Shown piece after piece: positions 1 through 4,649 of a stretch of 13,752 bases of DNA. The translations under genes were made by a program, and so were the position numbers. The notes under the pieces are model-generated. The model did not search any database, was not told the DNA's origin, and worked only from the letters and a program-made list of their open reading frames with translations. The DNA lies in contig JBLIOD010000066.1 in NCBI GenBank assembly GCA_047639475.1, forward strand, positions 1 through 13,752. The letters run 5' to 3'. Position 1 is the first letter of the stretch. Each line of letters opens with the position of its first letter. The stretch is from JAAELZ01 sp047639475. GTDB lineage: Bacteria > Pseudomonadota > Gammaproteobacteria > Arenicellales > Poriferihabitantaceae.

Positions 1-87
1 AATCTAATAGTGCTTCTGTATCGTCAAGGCTATGCAGAATGGGATGATCCAAATCTGATCTTGAGACTAATAGGTCTCGTTGAGTAG
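1..87 (+). CDS. 3' end of an unidentified gene (partial)
   Basis: Frame 1 is open from the window edge to a TAG at 85-87 and gives 28 residues with a protein-like composition (Tyr-Arg-Gln-Gly-Tyr-Ala-Glu-Trp-Asp-Asp, then a Leu/Ile-rich tail). I do not recognise a family from so short a tail, and an open frame of this length can occur by chance. If real, the gene runs towards mtkB, so the two would be convergent. Confidence 0.3.
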   Translation, partial: NLIVLLYRQGYAEWDDPNLILRLIGLVE

Positions 88-433
88 TGAATGGTTTTTG
101 CATGCCTAATTTTAACAATTTATGCGTATGCTTGATGAGTTATGCTGCACTTTCGTTTAATAACTTCAATCATAAATGGGGGTATTACACTGTGTTCTCG
201 AGATCAACAAAGAGAATATAGGTGTTGGAAAAATTAATTCCTTGGTTAATGACATGCTGCTCTAGATAGGGGCTGTTGAGCGGGTAAGTGTAGAAAACCA
301 AATTGATTAAACACACAACCAACGGTAGGGGATATATAGATTACCTATTGGATTTTCTTCCTCAGCATACCAAGACACTGTGACATGGTTCACGCTTTCC
401 TTTTTCCTTTTTGTGCCGCCCAAAGGTGGCAAG
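88..433. other. intergenic stretch with no gene seen
   Basis: About 350 bases between the end of the possible partial gene and the hairpins behind mtkB. All frames are broken by frequent stops and the longest ATG-initiated peptides are only a dozen or so residues. I see no tRNA, no strong promoter and no repeat here. Confidence 0.5.
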
Positions 434-452
434 CTAACATTTCAAATGTTAG
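434..452. repeat. 19-bp near-perfect palindrome behind mtkB
   Basis: CTAACATTT at 434-442 is followed by one base (C443) and its exact reverse complement AAATGTTAG at 444-452. The loop is too tight for all nine pairs to form in RNA, but a shortened hairpin or a DNA-level binding site is possible. It lies directly beyond the stronger hairpin at 454-482 in the direction of mtkB transcription, so both may belong to one 3'-end structure. Confidence 0.5.
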
Positions 453-453
453 T

Positions 454-482
454 TTCTGGAGTAGAGGTGCTCTACTCCAGAA
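454..482 (-). terminator. strong hairpin at the end of the mcl-mtkA-mtkB unit
   Basis: TTCTGGAGTAGA (454-465) pairs perfectly with TCTACTCCAGAA (471-482) around a 5-nt loop, giving a 12-bp stem 21 nt past the mtkB stop codon. On the minus strand the stem is not followed by a clear U-run; the next bases read AACTAACATTTG. It may therefore act as a 3'-end stabiliser or attenuated terminator rather than a textbook intrinsic terminator. Pairing is symmetrical, so plus-strand transcripts could also fold here. Confidence 0.55.
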
Positions 483-503
483 TTATTCCCATCGATTAAT
501 GGT

Positions 504-1385
504 TTATCCTAAAACAGACTGCACCGTATCAGCAAAGGCTGAAGGATTCGGTACAATTGACACACCACAGGCACTAAGTAGCTCCACTTTCTCTGCGGCT
601 GTTTCCCCTGCGCCGGAAACAATTGCGCCAGCGTGGCCCATTCTGCGGCCTTTAGGGGCGGTTCTACCGGCAATATAAGCCATTAGTGGTTTACTCATGT
701 TGTCTTTCGCCCATTCGCCAGCTTGAACTTCTTGTGGGCCGCCGATTTCACCGATCATGATCACTGCATCCGTATCAGGGTCTTTCTCAAAACGTTTTAG
801 ATGATCTAGAAAAGAACTGCCGTTGATCGTATCACCACCAATGCCAACACTGGTGCTGATGCCGATTCCCACTGCTTTAAGCTGTGATGCGGCTTCGTAA
901 CCCAAAGTGCCAGAACGCGCAATAATACCGATACGGCCTTCTTTGTAGATGTGGCCTGGCATGATGCCCATCATCGCTTGGCCCGGTGTAATGGTGCCTG
1001 CACAGTTGGGGCCAGTGAGGCACATGCGCTTTTCGACTTGATATCGGCGCATATAACGTTTAACCCGCATCATTGATTGCGCTGGAATGCCGTCTGTTAC
1101 ACACACGCAAAATTTCATGCCGCCGTCGGCTGCTTCCATAATGCTGTCTGCCGCGAAGGGCGGTGGGACGAATACAATACTGGCTTCAGCGCCAGTTTCT
1201 TCGACCGCTTCTTTTACCGTGTTAAATACGGGTTTTCCTAAATGTGTTTGTCCGCCTTTGCCGGGAGTGATGCCGCCGACAACATTAGTGCCATAGTCCA
1301 TCATTTCTTGGCTGTGAAAAGTGCCAATTTTTCCAGTAAAGCCTTGAACAATAACTTTGGTTTTGCTTGTTAATAGTATAGCCAT
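504..1385 (-). CDS. mtkB: malate thiokinase (malate-CoA ligase) alpha subunit MtkB
   Basis: This is the nucleotide/CoA-binding alpha subunit of an ATP-dependent malate-CoA ligase, which together with MtkA turns malate, CoA and ATP into malyl-CoA, ADP and phosphate in the cytoplasm. The 293 residues follow the succinyl-CoA synthetase alpha fold: a CoA-binding Rossmann N-terminus (GFTGKIGT, 15-22), the PGKGG loop (41-45), GPNCAG (125-130), RSGTLGYEA (157-165), and the phospho-histidine motif GHAGA with His251. Length and many positions resemble Methylobacterium MtkB from memory. SucD is the nearest alternative, but the adjacent malyl-CoA lyase and PEP carboxylase, and the absence of sucAB, favour malate as substrate. 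It starts at an ATG 18 nt after mtkA and is surely cotranscribed with it. Confidence 0.9.
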   Translation of the reverse strand: MAILLTSKTKVIVQGFTGKIGTFHSQEMMDYGTNVVGGITPGKGGQTHLGKPVFNTVKEAVEETGAEASIVFVPPPFAADSIMEAADGGMKFCVCVTDGIPAQSMMRVKRYMRRYQVEKRMCLTGPNCAGTITPGQAMMGIMPGHIYKEGRIGIIARSGTLGYEAASQLKAVGIGISTSVGIGGDTINGSSFLDHLKRFEKDPDTDAVIMIGEIGGPQEVQAGEWAKDNMSKPLMAYIAGRTAPKGRRMGHAGAIVSGAGETAAEKVELLSACGVSIVPNPSAFADTVQSVLG

Positions 1386-1403
1386 GAGTAATATTTTTGT
1401 TCG

Positions 1404-2567
1404 TTATGATGAAAGGGCTTTTACAGCCATATTAGCTGCATCAGACAGAGTTTCAGGTGTCATGATAGGCAGACCGCTGTCTTTCAATATCTTGCGACCT
1501 TCCTCAACATTGGTGCCTGATAGACGCACCACCAAAGGCACTTTCAGGTCAACGGCTTTTACAGCTTGAACCACGCCCTCAGCTACCCAATCACAACGGT
1601 TGATGCCGGCAAATATATTTACCAGAATCACTTTAACGCCTGAATCAGACAACACTAGATTGAATGCCTCTGCCACACGTTCAGGTGTTGCACCGCCGCC
1701 AATATCTAGGAAGTTTGCCGGCTCACCGCCTACGTGCTTAATCATGTCCATGGTGGCCATCGCTAGGCCAGCACCATTGATGATGCAACCGATGTCGCCA
1801 TCAAGGCCAACGTAAGATAGGCCCAAGTCACCCGCAGCAGTTTCGCGCGGGTCTTCTTGAGATTTATCGCGAAACGATGAAATATGAGTTTGACGGAATA
1901 GGGCGTTATCATCAAAAGACATTTTGGCGTCCAAAGCAATAATGCGATGGTCTTTTGTAATCACCAAAGGATTGACCTCTAACATGGTGGCATCGCTGTC
2001 ACGCATAGTTCGGTACATGCCTTTTACGGTGGAAACGAAAGAATTCACTAAGCCAGGCTCAATGCCCAGCGCAAAGGCAAGCTCACGAGCCTCGAAAGAC
2101 AAAAAGCCAACTGCTGGCTCGATGAAAATGCGGGTAATGGCATCGGGGTTATTTTCCGCTACTTCTTCAATGTCCATCCCGCCTTCAGGAGAAGCGATAA
2201 CAGCAATGCGTTCTTTAGCGCGATCTAGTACGAAAGAGATATACAGTTCTGTATGGATATCGCTGGCTTCTTCAATGTATAAGCGGTGTACTGGCAAGCC
2301 ACTTGGGCCAGTTTGGTGGGTAACTAACTGCGTACCCAGTAATTTTTCAGTGGCTGCAACCACCTCTTCTTCATTACGGCAAAGCACTACGCCGCCGGCT
2401 TTACCGCGTGCGCCTGAGTGTACTTGCGCCTTTACAACCCAAGTAGTACCACCGATTTCACGACAGCGCATCAAGGCTTCGTCGCGCGTGTAGGCTATGC
2501 TGCCACGAGCAATGGCAACGCCTTTTTCAGCCAGTAAAGTTTTGGCCTGATATTCATGTATTTCCAC
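1404..2567 (-). CDS. mtkA: malate thiokinase (malate-CoA ligase) beta subunit MtkA
   Basis: Beta subunit of malate-CoA ligase, carrying the ATP-grasp domain and the malate-binding half. Of the 387 residues, about 1-225 form the ATP-grasp region: KAQVHSGARGKAGG (46-59), EVNPL (197-201) and DAKMSFDDNA (213-222). About 250-387 form the ligase domain, with NGAGLAM (264-270), GGGATPERV (290-298) and NIFAGINRCDWVAEG (317-331). MtkA and SucC share this layout; the phrase NIFAGINRCDWVAEGVV and overall length match MtkA of serine-cycle methylotrophs as I recall them. The start is GTG at 2567, opening VEIHEYQAK as in the family, with a GGA ribosome-binding element about 8 nt upstream. It lies 70 nt after mcl and 18 nt before mtkB. 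No key residue seems lost. Confidence 0.9.
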   Translation of the reverse strand: MEIHEYQAKTLLAEKGVAIARGSIAYTRDEALMRCREIGGTTWVVKAQVHSGARGKAGGVVLCRNEEEVVAATEKLLGTQLVTHQTGPSGLPVHRLYIEEASDIHTELYISFVLDRAKERIAVIASPEGGMDIEEVAENNPDAITRIFIEPAVGFLSFEARELAFALGIEPGLVNSFVSTVKGMYRTMRDSDATMLEVNPLVITKDHRIIALDAKMSFDDNALFRQTHISSFRDKSQEDPRETAAGDLGLSYVGLDGDIGCIINGAGLAMATMDMIKHVGGEPANFLDIGGGATPERVAEAFNLVLSDSGVKVILVNIFAGINRCDWVAEGVVQAVKAVDLKVPLVVRLSGTNVEEGRKILKDSGLPIMTPETLSDAANMAVKALSS

Positions 2568-2637
2568 AATATTTATCCAGTTTGATTAATGAAGGATCTC
2601 AGCGTGCCGAGACCTCAAATAGGGTGTTGAAGATGGC

Positions 2638-3573
2638 CTAAGAGACGCCGTTAATGATTTTCATGGTGTTAACCACGTTCTCGGCCATTTTGGCTGAAGC
2701 TGCGTCGATTAACTTGCCGTCTAGTGAAGCGGCGCCGTGGCCTTGTGCAGCGGCTTTTGCTAGCTCTTCTAATACGCGGTTAGCACGATCAATCTCAGCA
2801 GGAGGAGGTGACATTACGTCATTGGCTAATTGAATTTGTGATGGGTGAATAGCCCACTTGCCTTCAAAGCCCATTGTGGCAACACGGCGCGCAGCGTCCG
2901 TATAACCCTCTGGGTCGCTGAAATCACCGAAAGGACCATCAATAGCGCGTAAACCATAAGCGCGACAAGCCACTAGCATGCGCTGTAGACTGGCGTGCCA
3001 TTGGTCGCCTGGATAATCAGGGTGTAAACCGCCGATATTAACCGTTCGTGCGCGGCAACTTGCCGAGTAATCAGCCACACCGAAGTGTAAGGCTTCTAAA
3101 CGTTGGCTAGACTGGGCAATCGCTTCTACGTTGGCCATGCCTAATGTGGTTTCAATTAAGGCTTCTAGGCCAATTTTGTTCTTTATGCCTTTGGCTTCTT
3201 CAATTTGCGCGCATAAGCATTCCACCACGTATACGTCAGCAGGTACGCCTACTTTAGGAATTAAAATGGTGTCCAATTTATCGCCGGCTTGCTCAACAAT
3301 ATCAATCACGTCGCGATACATCCAATGCGTATCTAAACCATTGATACGTACAGATATCGTCTTGTTGCCCCAATCAATTGTGTTTAATGCCTCAATGACA
3401 TTTTCGCGCCCTTTTTCTTTATCAGCAGGGATTACCGCATCTTCACAATCAAGGAATATATAATCAGCATTTGAGTCGGCTGCTTTTTGAAACAAATGAG
3501 GTTCGGAAGCCGGTACGGCTAACTCACTGCGTTGCAAACGGGTACGTTTTGGCGGGTATTGGGTAAAGCTCAT
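2638..3573 (-). CDS. mcl: L-malyl-CoA lyase (HpcH/HpaI aldolase family)
   Basis: Cleaves L-malyl-CoA reversibly to acetyl-CoA and glyoxylate, the final step of the C4 branch of the serine cycle. The 311-residue TIM-barrel protein has the family landmarks LDCEDAV (41-47, Glu44), VRINGLDTHW (75-84, Arg76), ALIETTLGMAN (138-148, Glu141) and FGVADYSAS (164-172, Asp168). It also has DGPFGDFSDPEGY (212-224) and GKWAIHPSQI (238-247). Arg76, Glu141 and Asp168 fall at the numbers used for Rhodobacter malyl-CoA lyase, which supports the chosen ATG. An in-frame TTG at 3630 would add 19 residues not typical of the family. Citramalyl- or beta-methylmalyl-CoA lyase activity cannot be excluded. The ATG has no obvious Shine-Dalgarno sequence. 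Upstream lies the AT-rich spacer with the 3652-3673 inverted repeat, where a promoter is expected. Confidence 0.9.
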   Translation of the reverse strand: MSFTQYPPKRTRLQRSELAVPASEPHLFQKAADSNADYIFLDCEDAVIPADKEKGRENVIEALNTIDWGNKTISVRINGLDTHWMYRDVIDIVEQAGDKLDTILIPKVGVPADVYVVECLCAQIEEAKGIKNKIGLEALIETTLGMANVEAIAQSSQRLEALHFGVADYSASCRARTVNIGGLHPDYPGDQWHASLQRMLVACRAYGLRAIDGPFGDFSDPEGYTDAARRVATMGFEGKWAIHPSQIQLANDVMSPPPAEIDRANRVLEELAKAAAQGHGAASLDGKLIDAASAKMAENVVNTMKIINGVS

Positions 3574-3651
3574 AAGAAGTGTACAAGATTGTAAGGATGG
3601 TGCGATATTAAGGCATATAGAACGTACCAATTAATTTACTTATTTATGTCT

Positions 3652-3673
3652 AGCATAAGGATATACTTATGCT
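3652..3673 (-). promoter_or_regulatory. inverted repeat AGCATAAG-N6-CTTATGCT, candidate operator of mcl
   Basis: Two perfect 8-bp arms (3652-3659 and 3666-3673) flank a 6-bp AT centre. The centre of the repeat is about 90 nt upstream of the mcl start codon. Arm length and spacing suit a homodimeric regulator. A transcript hairpin is possible, but with no T-run or nearby stop codon a terminator is less likely. The regulator itself is not in the window. Confidence 0.45.
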
Positions 3674-3911
3674 TTTAATTCAGCATTAAACTCTCTATTT
3701 CATTAATTAGTGGATATAACTAACTGTATATATTCAATAAATACATTCATTTAAATACTAAATAGTTGTATTTAATATAGAAATAAATAGAAATATCCAT
3801 AAAAAATAACCCGAGATCAACTGAACCAATTAAGAACCATATTTATTGATCAAGAAGACGAAATATCTAGATAAAAAAATTGATGAAAAAATCGACTGAT
3901 TAGCACGCAAC

Positions 3912-3941
3912 GCTAAGGCTAAGGCAAAGGCAAAGGCAAAC
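3912..3941. repeat. five-unit hexamer tandem repeat
   Basis: Five consecutive 6-bp units read GCTAAG, GCTAAG, GCAAAG, GCAAAG, GCAAAC on the plus strand. They lie 3 nt beyond the stop codon of the dehydrogenase at 3945. The stepwise change between units suggests slippage followed by drift. Being outside the coding frame, it does not alter the protein, but it may affect the 3' end of the ppc-dehydrogenase transcript. Confidence 0.7.
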
Positions 3942-3944
3942 AAT

Positions 3945-4637
3945 TTACAGCACAGCTTGAAGGTACCGATTCATTAATTCACTGTCATTAGCGAGAGTCA
4001 AATTGGTTTGAATTTCAGCAGGGTAATGCTTAAGGCGAACCTGCGTGAGTACATTGCCGGTATTTAAGGTTTGAAATCGAGTGGCTTTCGACTGCAGTTC
4101 ATCATTCCATGTATCGCATAGGCTATGTAGCCCAGCATAGGCAGCGCCGTATGGCCCCCAGAATGGCTTAGCCTGTTCGCCGCATGGCAATATTGAAAAA
4201 ACAACACGGGCATTGGGAGCAGCATTAAGCGCAGGCAACAATTGCTGTGTCAGTAAATAAGGGGCGAACAACATATTGTTCATGGCTTTTTGCCAGAATT
4301 GCTCTTCGTAAACGGCTAATGGCGCCAAGGGAAAGGTCCAATTCGCAGTATGAATCAACGCATCTAAGTGGCCAAATTCCTTAAGAACATTGTTATTGAT
4401 GGATACAGCGACAGGCGCCTCTAATTTAGCCAGATCCACGTCAATGATAGTCGGGGTTGGCGCACCCAACTCAAGGAGCTCATCGTAAACAGCGTTAAGC
4501 CCTCTGGCATCATGGTCGAGCAGCAATATGACCGCACCCAAACTTGCAAAATATAACGACAAGGCTTTGCCAATGTCGAAAGCAGCGCCAGTAATTAATA
4601 TCGTTTTACCGCTAAGGTTGGCTGTTGTTTCTGGCAC
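3945..4637 (-). CDS. YciK-like short-chain dehydrogenase with degenerate active site
   Basis: A 230-residue protein of the SDR Rossmann superfamily, closest in overall pattern to YciK-type oxidoreductases as I recall them. The canonical motifs are altered. The glycine-rich loop reads TGAAFDIG (16-23) with Asp21 at a usual Gly. NAG is replaced by Thr-Ala-Asn (97-99). The catalytic Ser region reads SILPCG (148-153), with Leu/Pro where the Ser is expected. YxxxK reads YGAAY (163-167), keeping Tyr163 but with Tyr167 for Lys. Oxidoreductase activity is therefore doubtful; a structural or regulatory role is possible but unproven. The start is GTG at 4637, 12 nt after ppc, so the two are very likely cotranscribed. 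The frame is intact with normal composition, arguing against a recent pseudogene. Confidence 0.8.
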   Translation of the reverse strand: MPETTANLSGKTILITGAAFDIGKALSLYFASLGAVILLLDHDARGLNAVYDELLELGAPTPTIIDVDLAKLEAPVAVSINNNVLKEFGHLDALIHTANWTFPLAPLAVYEEQFWQKAMNNMLFAPYLLTQQLLPALNAAPNARVVFSILPCGEQAKPFWGPYGAAYAGLHSLCDTWNDELQSKATRFQTLNTGNVLTQVRLKHYPAEIQTNLTLANDSELMNRYLQAVL

Positions 4638-4649
4638 TGTTACTCTAGG

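Larger units (their letters stand above)
3574..3944. other. 371-bp AT-rich spacer before mcl
   Basis: This gap separates the ppc-dehydrogenase pair from mcl-mtkA-mtkB. It is markedly AT-rich compared with the flanking genes, and I see no convincing gene in it. It contains the 22-bp inverted repeat at 3652-3673 and the hexamer repeat at 3912-3941. Such a gap implies a separate promoter for mcl, but no clean -35/-10 pair stands out, which would fit activator-dependent transcription. Confidence 0.6.

Noticed and set aside
1924..2493. Long open frame of 189 codons on the plus strand opposite mtkA
   Set aside because: It overlaps the well-supported mtkA frame, has a Ser/Thr/Met-rich composition unlike known families, and is an antisense shadow of the real codons. 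Similar frames opposite ppc and the AsmA-family gene were dropped for the same reason.
504..2567. mtkB/mtkA as succinyl-CoA synthetase sucD/sucC
   Set aside because: The folds are shared, but sucAB are not adjacent, malyl-CoA lyase and PEP carboxylase are, and sequence details match malate thiokinase better. Only assay or phylogeny would settle it fully.
2568..2637. Weak hairpin between mcl and mtkA as a terminator
   Set aside because: The imperfect GGTCTC/GAGATC pairing is short and has no U-run; the 70-nt gap is better explained as an intra-operon spacer.
3574..3630. Longer malyl-CoA lyase from a TTG at 3630
   Set aside because: The extra 19 residues are not part of the family as I know it, there is no ribosome-binding site, and the ATG at 3573 puts the catalytic residues at the standard numbers.
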